Positions 1 to 7,837 of a stretch of DNA of 10,239 bases are shown one piece after another (position 1 is the stretch's first letter; each line of letters opens with the position of its first letter). Source of the stretch: JBFKOL01 sp041628815 (GTDB lineage Bacteria > Bacteroidota > Bacteroidia > Chitinophagales > Saprospiraceae); NCBI GenBank assembly GCA_041628815.1, contig JBFKOL010000139.1, positions 1 through 10,239 of the forward strand, written 5' to 3'. Below the pieces are notes generated by a model. That model was given only the letters and a program-made list of their open reading frames with translations, had not been told where the DNA came from and ran no database searches. Made by a program: the position numbers and the translations under genes.

Positions 1-1
1 C

Positions 2-2392
2 ATACCCATAGTACAAAAACTCGTTATAACTGGAATTCCCACCTTGTGGAAGTTTTTCGATGTTTTATTGGTTAACAGTTTCGGACTGCCATTTCAATCG
101 GGCATAGTTCCTACGGTACTCTCGGTTGCTGCGATCTTTTATCTGTTGTTCAGATATGCGAGGAGAAAAGGAAATCATATTGCCGAACTGGTGACTATGG
201 GAGCGCTTATGATTACCATCGGTTATTCCACCATTGGCGTAGTCGTGATCAGAGCCAATGCAGATCCTCCAGTCAATATGAATGTCCCCAGCGATGCCAC
301 AAGACTTCTTCCCTACCTGAACCGTGAACAATACGGCGAGAGGGCTTTGTTGTTTGGGCCCCATTATGAGGCAAGTCCTGTTGATTTCAAACGGACGCGC
401 AGATATGGCAGGGTAGACTTTCCTCCTTACCACAATGACGAAGTCACTGATTCAGAATATACATATACCAATGAAAAAATAACACAGGTCTTCCGTGGTA
501 GTGACAAGATACTATTTCCCCGTGTCGGACACGCTGAAATGGGTAGGCCTAACCTCTACCGCCAGTGGTACCAGACGATGTTTAGCGGTGACCCAAAACC
601 CTCTTTTTTATTCAATATTGGCTTCTTCTTAAAGTACCAAGTGAACTGGATGTATACGAGGTATTTTATGTGGAATTTTGTTGGCAGGCAGAATGGGCAG
701 CAAGGATTTTTTCCATGGGACAAATCCAAAGGTCACTGGAAATCGGGCATCAAGATCATTGATGAGGCCAAGTTGTACAACATGGATGAGCGCCCGGAGA
801 CTATGAAGAGTCACAAGGCCGATAACAACTATTACTTTCTCCCGTTGATTTTCGGCTTACTTGGCCTGATTTTCCACGCGAGAAACCGCCCCAAAGAGTT
901 CACCGGGCTATTTATGCTCTTCCTTATCACCGGTTTGGGTATTATTCTATATACTAATCAGCCGCCGAATGAACCCCGAGAAAGAGACTATGTACTCGTA
1001 GGTAGCTTTTTTACCTTTTGTATGTGGATAGGAATGGGTATCCCCGCAATCTGTGATCTGTTGATGAAGAAAACGAGTTTGGGAGCGAGGGCAGCTATCC
1101 TGACTTCGGCCTTGGTCGTTCTTACCGCTCCTCTCATCATGGCGATTGAAAATTATGACGACCACAGCAGGAATGGACACTTTGCTTCGCGCGACTATGC
1201 AAAAAACTTCTTGAACTCGCTAGACCCCAATGCCATCATTTTTACCTATGGTGACAACGACACGTATCCGTTGTGGTATGTTCAGGAGGTAGAGAATGTC
1301 CGTAGGGATGTAAGGATTGTAAACCTTAGCTTGATTACAGTGGACTGGTATATTAACAAATTGAGGAGAAGGGTAAATGATTCACCTCCGTTGAAACTTA
1401 CTATTCCGGCGGCGGCTATGAGAGGTAATAAGAGGAACCAGGTGCCATTTTTCAATGGTGGTCAGCCGGAAAGACCCATGGATCTTAGGAGTGTCTTGCA
1501 GTTTATTGGTTCTGACAATCCGGTCGCAGGAGCGAACATAGAGTTTGAATCGTACATTCCTACCCATGAAATGTTCATACCTACCAATGTCCGCGCATCG
1601 CTGGAGTTGGGCATGATCACACCTGCTGATTCGGCGCGTGTGGCACCAGCGATACCTGTGAATTTCAGTTCGAACAAGAATTGGATGACAAAAGATGAAA
1701 TTGCCGTACTGGATATCATTGCCTCCAACATTTGGGAGCGCCCGGTATACTTTGCCACCACCTGCAAGGACGAAAAATTGATGGGTCTGAACGACTATAT
1801 GCAGTATGAGGGGTTGGCACTGCGCATAATTCCGGTACGTACACCATCGGACAAGTCACTTTTCATTTATGGAAGTGGGCGCATGGCACTGGACAAGATA
1901 TACGATCGCGTAATGAATAAATTTGAGTGGGGAAATTTTGACAAGGAAGAGACCTTTATCGACGACTCGTATGCTGCCGCCATTCAAGCCCATAAGATGG
2001 TCTTGCTCCGGACGGCAGAAACCATGGTTAGCCAGGGAGACATTAGGCGTGCCGTCGATATCACTAATAAGTATTTTGAAGCCTTTCCACATTTCAACTT
2101 TCCTTATGACGCATCTATCGTTCCGTTTCTGGGAGTATACCTGCAAGCAGGTGAGATGGACAAGGCCAAAGAACACATGAGGATACTGGCCATAGAATCA
2201 GCTGACTGGCTAGACTTTTTCGATAGTATCGATCCACAAACACTAGAAAACAGCTTCAGGAGCGATTTCGCCATGTATACGAGAAGTGCGCAAAATGTGC
2301 TGAGACTGTCTGAGTCCATTCCAGATCAACAATTCAAGGATGAAATGGCAAGTATTCTGTCGAAATATCAATCCAGTCCTGTACCAAATTAA
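2..2392 (+). CDS. DUF2723/TMEM260-like membrane glycosyltransferase, C-terminal part (5' truncated)
   Basis: The frame is open to the left edge, so the true start lies outside the window and the TTG at 44 is probably internal; 796 residues are visible. Members of this family (PF11028, related to human protein O-mannosyltransferase TMEM260) are multi-pass membrane proteins, usually about 1000 residues or more in Bacteroidota, so the N-terminal membrane part with the likely catalytic loop is missing here. Visible are about six hydrophobic helices in the first 370 residues, for example near 105-170, 200-300, 830-880, 900-960 and 990-1060 (base positions), with the family-typical stretch NQPPNEPRERDY between helices. 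A soluble C-terminal region follows, containing the family-typical YGDNDTYPLWYVQE and ending in helical, TPR-like sequence. It heads a packed gene string, with rpiB 4 bases downstream. Family membership is firm; O-mannosyl transfer onto exported proteins is inferred from the family. Confidence 0.85.
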   Translation: MPIVQKLVITGIPTLWKFFDVLLVNSFGLPFQSGIVPTVLSVAAIFYLLFRYARRKGNHIAELVTMGALMITIGYSTIGVVVIRANADPPVNMNVPSDATRLLPYLNREQYGERALLFGPHYEASPVDFKRTRRYGRVDFPPYHNDEVTDSEYTYTNEKITQVFRGSDKILFPRVGHAEMGRPNLYRQWYQTMFSGDPKPSFLFNIGFFLKYQVNWMYTRYFMWNFVGRQNGQQGFFPWDKSKGHWKSGIKIIDEAKLYNMDERPETMKSHKADNNYYFLPLIFGLLGLIFHARNRPKEFTGLFMLFLITGLGIILYTNQPPNEPRERDYVLVGSFFTFCMWIGMGIPAICDLLMKKTSLGARAAILTSALVVLTAPLIMAIENYDDHSRNGHFASRDYAKNFLNSLDPNAIIFTYGDNDTYPLWYVQEVENVRRDVRIVNLSLITVDWYINKLRRRVNDSPPLKLTIPAAAMRGNKRNQVPFFNGGQPERPMDLRSVLQFIGSDNPVAGANIEFESYIPTHEMFIPTNVRASLELGMITPADSARVAPAIPVNFSSNKNWMTKDEIAVLDIIASNIWERPVYFATTCKDEKLMGLNDYMQYEGLALRIIPVRTPSDKSLFIYGSGRMALDKIYDRVMNKFEWGNFDKEETFIDDSYAAAIQAHKMVLLRTAETMVSQGDIRRAVDITNKYFEAFPHFNFPYDASIVPFLGVYLQAGEMDKAKEHMRILAIESADWLDFFDSIDPQTLENSFRSDFAMYTRSAQNVLRLSESIPDQQFKDEMASILSKYQSSPVPN

Positions 2393-2396
2393 GGTT

Positions 2397-2843
2397 ATGA
2401 AATTAGCTATTGGATGTGATCATGCAGGATACGACTACAAGCAAGCCATCGTGGACTATCTCGTAAGAAATGGCCATGAAGTCTACGACAAGGGCACCCA
2501 TTCCCCGGATTCAGTAGACTACCCGGATTTTGTTCACCCGGTGGCAAATGAGTTGATTTCTGGGAAGGTCGATAGAGCCATTGTCATTTGCGGAAGCGGT
2601 AACGGTGTGGCAATGACGATCAATAAATACGCCGGTATTCGATGCGGACTTTGCTGGAACCCCGAACTGGTAAGGCTCACAAGACAGCACAACAATGCTA
2701 ATGCGCTTGCTTTACCGGCCCGATTTGTGGATATAGAAGAGGCAGTTGAGATGGTTAAACTGTTTATGTCCACAGAATTCGAAGGGGGACGCCATAAACG
2801 GCGCATAGACAAAATAGACCAATCTTCAGAACCACTTTGTTAG
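2397..2843 (+). CDS. rpiB: Ribose-5-phosphate isomerase B
   Basis: Interconverts ribose 5-phosphate and ribulose 5-phosphate in the non-oxidative pentose phosphate pathway, in the cytoplasm. The 148 residues match the usual RpiB/LacAB length. Visible motifs are GCDHAG at residues 6-11 (Asp8 and His9 in the substrate pocket), DYP at 41-43, ICGSGNG at 64-70 with the catalytic Cys65, NKYAGIR at 76-82, RQHNNANAL at 96-104 with His98 as the ring-opening residue, and GGRH at 130-133 for phosphate contact. The ATG at 2397 was chosen because it gives the canonical MKLAIGCDHAG start; an in-frame ATG at 2340 would overlap the upstream gene and add 19 residues foreign to the family. It lies 4 bases after the upstream stop and 9 before the M28 gene, so co-transcription is likely. 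Some family members isomerise allose or galactose phosphates, but the Cys and His pattern fits RpiB. Confidence 0.95.
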   Translation: MKLAIGCDHAGYDYKQAIVDYLVRNGHEVYDKGTHSPDSVDYPDFVHPVANELISGKVDRAIVICGSGNGVAMTINKYAGIRCGLCWNPELVRLTRQHNNANALALPARFVDIEEAVEMVKLFMSTEFEGGRHKRRIDKIDQSSEPLC

Positions 2844-2852
2844 ACGATAGCC

Positions 2853-4487
2853 ATGAATCCAGGTAAAATTCCAGTTTTCTGTGCTTGCATGTTTTTCACT
2901 GGCCATGTTGCCGGACAATATGCCAGCGGTGTAACAATTCCGGACCCACAGACCCCTTTGGTGTCTGATCTGACCGATGAATCCTACATGTTGAGTACAA
3001 CGATCAATGAATCCGATTTAAGCCGTCACCTATATGTATTGGCCTCCGATGATTTCGAAGGAAGAGAAACGGGAATGCCCGGTATAGAAAAGGCATCGGC
3101 CTACATAGAATCATATTTTTCAGATTTGCAATTGCCACGCATTGGAGAAAGAGAATCATATCACCAGGAAGTGGCCTTCACCTTTACATCGTGGAAAAAG
3201 ATCGAAGTGCGTCGGGGTGAGAAAATATATCGTCAATTGAGGGATTTCATTGCTTTTCCCCAGTTCAGCGAGGAAATGGAATCTTTCAGTGCTGATGAAA
3301 TCATTTTCGCCGGATTTGGCATACAACATGCTAACTATGCCGATCTCAAGGAAGGAATGGGCGAAGTTTGTATGGTATTCGACGGCGAACCCATGAAAGA
3401 TGACGGCACTTCCTGGCTGACGGGAACTCAAGAGTTGTCGCAATGGTCTGAGGATTGGATGACCAAAAGCCGCGCAGCCAAAGAAAATGGTATCAAGTTA
3501 CTGTTGATTGTATCCTCGGACATTAAAAAGATCATCAATGAAAATCGAAGATTGATGATTAATAATATTACGGAGCTCGGAGACCGCAGCAACATGGTGT
3601 CTGAAGGCGCCAACACGATCTTCATCTCCCCTTCAATGGCGCAAGACTTGCTGGACCAGCATCGAGAAGAGGTAATTGCCATGCGCAACCATGTCAATGC
3701 TACTGGCGTCCCATTCAAGGGTCTAGTCATTCCTTCTGATCTGGTCGTCGATCAGGTGCTTACCAAGAGAGTCGTGAAAGGCAGGAATATGTTGGGATTT
3801 GTGGAAGGAACATCCAGGAAGGAAGAAGTGATTGTTTTGAGTGCTCATTATGATCATGTGGGTAAAAAAGGTAATAGCATTTTCAATGGTGCCGATGACA
3901 ACGGCTCCGGCACGTCTACTGTTCTCGAGCTACTTGAAGCCCTGGCAACCGCCAAAAAAATGGGAAGAGGTCCGGAACGTTCCGTCCTTTGTATGTTGGT
4001 GACCGGAGAGGAAAAGGGATTATTGGGGTCGCAGTATTATACCGAGAATCCCATTTTCCCCATTGAAAAAACCATTGCTAACATCAACATTGACATGGTA
4101 GGAAGAAGAGACAAAAAGTATGAGCTCTCAGGTCAGGATTATGTTTACGTGATTGGATCGGACCGCCTGAGCAAGGATTTACATGATATAAATGAAGATA
4201 TGAATAGGCGGTACTCAGGCCTCGTTCTGGATTACCAGTTTAATGATGAAGCCGATCCCAATAGGTTTTATTACCGGTCAGACCACTACAACTTTGCACG
4301 CAAAGGGATACCGGCAATTTTCTTTTTTAATGGTGTCCACGACGATTACCACAGGGCATCTGACACTGTAGATAAAATTGACTTCACAATGATGACAAAA
4401 CGTGCTAGACTCATTTTTCACACCACCTGGGAACTCGCCAACAGAAAGGAAAGGATCAAGAAATTAGGAGAGGTTTCTACAGATTGA
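2853..4487 (+). CDS. Exported M28-family zinc peptidase with PA-like insert
   Basis: A co-catalytic two-zinc aminopeptidase of family M28, expected in the periplasm or outside the cell, where it would trim N-terminal residues from peptides. The 544-residue product starts with a signal peptide (about residues 1-21, with VAG before Gln22). An early EGRETGMPG segment typical of this subgroup follows at about 71-79, then a PA-like insert at roughly 140-300 (IIFAGFGI and downstream). All five zinc ligands and the catalytic acid can be seen in order: His332 in SAHYDH, the bridging Asp348 in ADDNGSG, Glu386 (general base) and Glu387 in TGEEKG, Asp414 in NIDMVG, and His500 in DDYHRASDT. It should therefore be active. 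It is the last gene of the plus-strand string and ends 12 bases from the convergent response regulator. The substrate preference cannot be read from the sequence. Confidence 0.93.
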   Translation: MNPGKIPVFCACMFFTGHVAGQYASGVTIPDPQTPLVSDLTDESYMLSTTINESDLSRHLYVLASDDFEGRETGMPGIEKASAYIESYFSDLQLPRIGERESYHQEVAFTFTSWKKIEVRRGEKIYRQLRDFIAFPQFSEEMESFSADEIIFAGFGIQHANYADLKEGMGEVCMVFDGEPMKDDGTSWLTGTQELSQWSEDWMTKSRAAKENGIKLLLIVSSDIKKIINENRRLMINNITELGDRSNMVSEGANTIFISPSMAQDLLDQHREEVIAMRNHVNATGVPFKGLVIPSDLVVDQVLTKRVVKGRNMLGFVEGTSRKEEVIVLSAHYDHVGKKGNSIFNGADDNGSGTSTVLELLEALATAKKMGRGPERSVLCMLVTGEEKGLLGSQYYTENPIFPIEKTIANINIDMVGRRDKKYELSGQDYVYVIGSDRLSKDLHDINEDMNRRYSGLVLDYQFNDEADPNRFYYRSDHYNFARKGIPAIFFFNGVHDDYHRASDTVDKIDFTMMTKRARLIFHTTWELANRKERIKKLGEVSTD

Positions 4488-4510
4488 AGATTACTTAATT
4501 TAGTCTTCGA
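4484..4510. terminator. Weak possible hairpin between convergent genes
   Basis: Between the M28 stop and the response-regulator stop, GAAGA (4486-4490) can pair with TCTTC (4504-4508). One G-U and one A-T pair extend this to about 7 pairs around a 13-base AT-rich loop. The arms overlap the ends of both coding regions, and no clear T-tract follows on either strand. It could act as a weak bidirectional stop, but it is short and may be chance. Confidence 0.2.
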
Positions 4511-5216
4511 CTTCTGTTTTGTCGATCAGACGGAAACCGTTACCGTGAATGTTTACGATTTCGAGATTTTCGTCTTTTTTCAGGTATTTGCGCAACTTGG
4601 TAACAAATACGTCCATGCTGCGAGCTGTAAAATAATTGTCTTCTTCCCAAATTTGGGTCAGAGCTACAGACCTTGGCAAGACATCGTTTTTGTAGATACA
4701 GAATAAACGAAGCAGATGAGCTTCTTTCGGTGATAATTTATCTTTTTCGACTTTGTCTTTGTCTTTAAAGGTCAAAATTCGAAGAGGATAATTGAAATGA
4801 TACTTTCCTATTTCAAACTCCTTGATGTCTTCATCGGGATTGGGAGCTTTTGTGCTCCTTTTTAGTACGGCCTGCACCCTGTATAAGAGTTCTTCAGAGT
4901 TGAATGGCTTGGTTATGTAGTCGTCGGCGCCAATTTTAAAACCATCAATTACATCTTCTTTCAAGGCCTTTGCAGTCAGGAAGATTAAAGGCAAGTCTTT
5001 GTCTTCTGACTTGATTTCTTTGCCGAGGGTGAAACCATCCTTTTTTGGCATCATGACGTCGAGGATGCATAAGTCAAATTTTCGCTTTTTAAATGCCTGA
5101 AATCCTTCTTCTCCATCGGTAGCAAGAGTGACATCGTAATCGTGCATTTCGAGATAGGATTTTAAAACATCACCAAAATTCCGATCGTCTTCAACCAAAA
5201 GAATGTTTTGAGGCAT
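4500..5216 (-). CDS. rprY: OmpR/PhoB-family response regulator (RprY-like)
   Basis: DNA-binding response regulator and partner of the kinase gene just upstream. With the ATG at 5216 it has 238 residues. A GTG directly before this ATG (5219) is a possible alternative start adding one residue. The receiver domain (about 1-118) has acidic residues Glu9, Asp10 and Asp11 in LLVEDDR, the phospho-acceptor Asp53 in CILDVMMPKKDG, Thr81 in FLTAK, Tyr100, and Lys103 in YITKPF. The C-terminal winged helix (about 130-235) has a recognition helix near 197-211 (TARSMDVFVTKLRKYL) and the wing motif IHGNGFRLI. The segment LKEDVIDGFKIGADDYITKP closely resembles Bacteroides RprY as I recall it. It follows the kinase after 40 bases on the same strand. 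The target genes are not known; the repeats at 6743-6764 are a candidate site. The symbol rests on resemblance, not proven orthology. Confidence 0.93.
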   Translation of the reverse strand: MPQNILLVEDDRNFGDVLKSYLEMHDYDVTLATDGEEGFQAFKKRKFDLCILDVMMPKKDGFTLGKEIKSEDKDLPLIFLTAKALKEDVIDGFKIGADDYITKPFNSEELLYRVQAVLKRSTKAPNPDEDIKEFEIGKYHFNYPLRILTFKDKDKVEKDKLSPKEAHLLRLFCIYKNDVLPRSVALTQIWEEDNYFTARSMDVFVTKLRKYLKKDENLEIVNIHGNGFRLIDKTEVED

Positions 5217-5256
5217 CACTGAATTATTTGTTCTTGCTTTAATTTAGATGTTCTTC

Positions 5257-6693
5257 TTATGCGAAAGTCACTCTTTCATGCGGGAAAAACAAGGTAAAGG
5301 TGCTTCCTTTCCCCAATTCGCTGGTCACAGATACTTTCCCTTTATGTGCTTCGACAATTGCTTTTACATAACTGAGCCCAAGACCGAATCCTTTAACGTC
5401 ATGTAAGTTGCCTGTGCTGACGCGGTAAAACTTTTCAAAAATACGCTTTAAATCGTCTTTTGACATGCCAATTCCCTGATCAGAGATAAGAATTTCAACT
5501 CCGTTCCGGGCATCCCTGGTTTGGATGGATATGACCGGAGTGTTGGCTGAATACTTATTGGCATTGTCCAACAGATTGTGTATCACATTGCTCAAATGTG
5601 TCTCATCTCCTTTCACCACTGGCTTTTTGGCACCCAAAACCGCTTTCAGGACACCGCCACGTTGATTGATCTTGAGCATACTATGCTCTATAGCCAGGTT
5701 AATTAAGTCGTTCAGGTCTACATCTGTTATTTTTAATTCAAAATCCTTTTTGTCCAGTTTGGCTATATTAAGCACCTTTTCGACCTGATTTAACATGCGC
5801 TTATTTTCCTGTTTAATGATATCAGCATACCGTTTGATCTGGTCGGGTTGTTTCTGAATTTTAGGATTGTTGATTGAATCTGCGGCAAGAGAAATCGTGG
5901 CTATAGGAGTTTTGAATTCGTGCGTCATATTGTTGATAAAATCAGTCTTCATCAGACTAATTTTCTTTTGTCGCAAAATGACCGTTATAGTATAGATGAA
6001 ACAAAACAGGATCAAACTCGTAAAAACGAAGGAACTTACCAAGGAGGGTAACACGGATGAGAGAAGATAGGTGGTTTTCTTGGGGAAGAATACCCTAAGT
6101 GAACCGGCCGGTTCATTCTCGTCGACGCTGAAAAGAGATACTTGGTGTGTAGTTCTGTCAAGGCTTTTGATTTCACCACCCTCACTCACCTGGTCGGTGT
6201 TGATGGTATTGACCATATGACTCCCGTTCATGATGGTGTATACATTGCTGGAATTAGAATAGATGCCGTAATCAAAATCGAGTTTGATGCCAAGTTCGGA
6301 AAGCTCCATTTTCAAATTCCGGTCCAGATCGGTGACAGAGATACTTTTCAATCCTACCTCAGGATTGAGCCTCCAGGCAATGTTGCCAAGTTGTATACGC
6401 TGATATTCGTCAGTGTACTGGTATGCCGGGTTGAGCAATTCAGTAATGGGATCATTATCCACTTTGAAGGGGGAATCTGATTTCGGTTGAAAGTAGTTGG
6501 CCACGGTCTCCAGGCTGTTGGCATCTTCTTCTATTTTATCCCGGACTCTGGTGAGCGCAGAAAGTACATTGGCATCAAAATTTTGCTCGTTAAGGTTGAT
6601 CGTTTCTCTCAACCATACATATTGAATGATCGTGATGCCGATCAATGCAACGCTCATAAGGACAATGATAATCTGTATGGTTTCTTTTTTCAT
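5257..6693 (-). CDS. rprX: Membrane sensor histidine kinase (RprX-like)
   Basis: Sensor kinase of 478 residues. Helix 1 is at about 7-28, a periplasmic domain of about 185 residues spans 29-213, helix 2 is at about 214-238, then a HisKA domain (248-315) and a HATPase_c domain (about 360-475). The phospho-acceptor is His258 in NMTHEFKTP. The ATP-site boxes are all visible: NLLDNANKYS from 373, DQGIGM 405-410, FEKFY 419-423 and GFGLGL 435-440, so kinase activity is expected. No HAMP linker is present: RQKKISL leads straight from helix 2 into the HisKA helix. The periplasmic domain matches nothing I recognise, so the stimulus is unknown. It is the first gene of a two-gene operon with the response regulator and is divergent from the double-PDZ gene. 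The RprX label rests on the partner's resemblance to RprY and on the overall layout. Confidence 0.93.
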   Translation of the reverse strand: MKKETIQIIIVLMSVALIGITIIQYVWLRETINLNEQNFDANVLSALTRVRDKIEEDANSLETVANYFQPKSDSPFKVDNDPITELLNPAYQYTDEYQRIQLGNIAWRLNPEVGLKSISVTDLDRNLKMELSELGIKLDFDYGIYSNSSNVYTIMNGSHMVNTINTDQVSEGGEIKSLDRTTHQVSLFSVDENEPAGSLRVFFPKKTTYLLSSVLPSLVSSFVFTSLILFCFIYTITVILRQKKISLMKTDFINNMTHEFKTPIATISLAADSINNPKIQKQPDQIKRYADIIKQENKRMLNQVEKVLNIAKLDKKDFELKITDVDLNDLINLAIEHSMLKINQRGGVLKAVLGAKKPVVKGDETHLSNVIHNLLDNANKYSANTPVISIQTRDARNGVEILISDQGIGMSKDDLKRIFEKFYRVSTGNLHDVKGFGLGLSYVKAIVEAHKGKVSVTSELGKGSTFTLFFPHERVTFA

Positions 6694-6742
6694 GGACTCT
6701 GTATAAACCGCAAGTACGGTTAACCTTAGTGAAAATAGCGTC

Positions 6743-6764
6743 CGTTTAACGCACTTTTAACGCT
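6743..6764. promoter_or_regulatory. Tandem 11-base direct repeat, candidate OmpR-family binding site
   Basis: TTTAACGC occurs at 6745-6752 and again at 6756-6763, exactly 11 bases apart. As 11-base units (6743-6753 and 6754-6764) the copies agree at 9 of 11 positions. A degenerate third copy may lie one period upstream, where ATAGCG at 6735-6740 keeps four of six positions. Head-to-tail sites repeating once per helical turn are typical of OmpR/PhoB-family regulators. The pair ends 12 bases before the TTG of the PDZ-gene promoter and lies 50-71 bases upstream of the kinase start, so it could serve both divergent genes. Binding by the adjacent regulator is inference. Confidence 0.5.
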
Positions 6765-6776
6765 CCCTTATATGTA

Positions 6777-6803
6777 TTGTAAAGTCCGGGGCAGGTAATT
6801 TTG
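6777..6803 (+). promoter_or_regulatory. Bacteroidota-type promoter for the double-PDZ gene
   Basis: TAATTTTG at 6796-6803 fits the Bacteroidota -7 consensus TAnnTTTG exactly. A TTG at 6777-6779 lies 16 bases before it, slightly short of the usual -33 to -7 spacing. Transcription would begin near 6808 and give a leader of about 30 bases before the ATG at 6837. No Shine-Dalgarno sequence is evident, which is common in this phylum. Confidence 0.5.
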
Positions 6804-6836
6804 TGTAAGCTTGCGTTTCTTCAAAAGTACAAATAG

Positions 6837-7817
6837 ATGAAGAATAGAATTTTAATCCATTCTCTTTTAGGTATAGCCATTTTATTTGGCAACTCAGGCG
6901 TTGTGGGACAGTCCGGCACAAAGGACAGCCAGAAGGAGATCATCATTATTGAGCGTACCGTCGATCCAAACGGGAATATCATAAGTCGTTCGGTTACGAG
7001 ACAAAATGGTGATGAGCTCACCGATGAAGAACTTCAAAAGATCATAGATGGCACCGATGGCCCAACGACCGTAAATCCGCGTTTTTACGATTGGTCTTTT
7101 GGTGAGAATTTCGATCAAAACATGAGTCCCACACTGGGTATAAGCCTTTCCTTTAAAGGAGACAAAGCCATAGTAGCAGAGGTAATGCCAGGTTCGGATG
7201 CGTTCGAAGAAGACATCAGAAAAGGGGATCATCTCTTGTCCATTAACCTGCTTCCCATTTCCAGCTTTGACGACGTGCAGGAAGCTCTCAAGGGACGAAA
7301 CGTTGGCGATGAAGTAGATGTGAACATTCTTCGAGATGGGCAGTCGCTCGATAAGAAAGTTGAGTTGCGTTACAACCGATTCGGTGAAATGGGATTCACA
7401 TTTCCTGACGGTTTTGGTAGGGACGGATTCTTTTTTGAGCTCGACGACAAGGGGTCATTTAAACTCTTTGCCGATTCTTTATTGAGAGGTTTTGACATTG
7501 AGCAGTTTATACCACAGTTGAGATCCGGGGCAATGCCTGATGAGGATGACAAAGCGTATGAAGAGAAAGGTCAGTTGGGGGTTTTCATAGAAGATACGGC
7601 CGACGGCGTATTGGTTACTGAAGTCATACCCGAATCACCAGCCGACCTTGCAGGAATCAAGACCGGTGATATCATCAAAAGCGTAAATGATGAAGTTGTC
7701 ACCTCTTACAGCGAATTGTCAATGGTAATGCGGCGCAAGGTAAAAGGCGATAAGGTGACCTTGAAATTGAGGAAAGCCGATCGATCGATTCAAAATGTCG
7801 AGGTACAACTCAATTAA
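6837..7817 (+). CDS. Exported protein with two PDZ domains and no protease domain
   Basis: A 326-residue exported protein. A signal peptide (about 1-24, cut before Gln25) is followed by an acidic linker region, PDZ domain 1 at about 98-180 (LGISLSF ... VMPGSDAFEEDIRKGDHLLSIN), a spacer of about 65 residues rich in Phe, Gly and Asp, and PDZ domain 2 at about 245-326 (LGVFIEDTADGVLV ... PESPADLAGIKTGDIIKSVN). Both PDZ domains keep the carboxylate-loop-like LG(I/V) start and the GD-I/L-L/I turn seen in HtrA- and tail-specific-protease-type PDZ domains. There is no HtrA-type Ser-His-Asp catalytic domain, no HEXXH and no S41 domain. A role in binding C-termini of envelope proteins, as a scaffold or protease adaptor, is the likeliest reading. 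It is transcribed divergently from the kinase gene and shares its regulatory region. The specific function is unknown. Confidence 0.85.
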   Translation: MKNRILIHSLLGIAILFGNSGVVGQSGTKDSQKEIIIIERTVDPNGNIISRSVTRQNGDELTDEELQKIIDGTDGPTTVNPRFYDWSFGENFDQNMSPTLGISLSFKGDKAIVAEVMPGSDAFEEDIRKGDHLLSINLLPISSFDDVQEALKGRNVGDEVDVNILRDGQSLDKKVELRYNRFGEMGFTFPDGFGRDGFFFELDDKGSFKLFADSLLRGFDIEQFIPQLRSGAMPDEDDKAYEEKGQLGVFIEDTADGVLVTEVIPESPADLAGIKTGDIIKSVNDEVVTSYSELSMVMRRKVKGDKVTLKLRKADRSIQNVEVQLN

Positions 7818-7837
7818 AACTTCCTGTATTGACACCG

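Noticed and set aside
2340..2396. Upstream in-frame ATG for rpiB at 2340.
   Set aside because: It would overlap the preceding gene, and the added 19 residues do not belong to the RpiB family, whose N-terminus starts at the ATG at 2397.
6142..6723. Plus-strand open frames of 112 and 78 codons opposite the kinase gene.
   Set aside because: They lie antisense to a well-supported kinase and have no recognisable motifs, so they are shadows of its codon structure.
6718..6725. GGTTAACC palindrome in the divergent region between the kinase and PDZ genes.
   Set aside because: About 40 perfect 8-base palindromes are expected by chance in a window of this size, and it is out of register with the 11-base repeats.
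6730..6737. TATTTTCA on the minus strand as a possible -7 element for the kinase operon.
   Set aside because: It misses two of the six fixed consensus positions and no TTG lies at the right distance upstream, so the kinase promoter is left uncalled.
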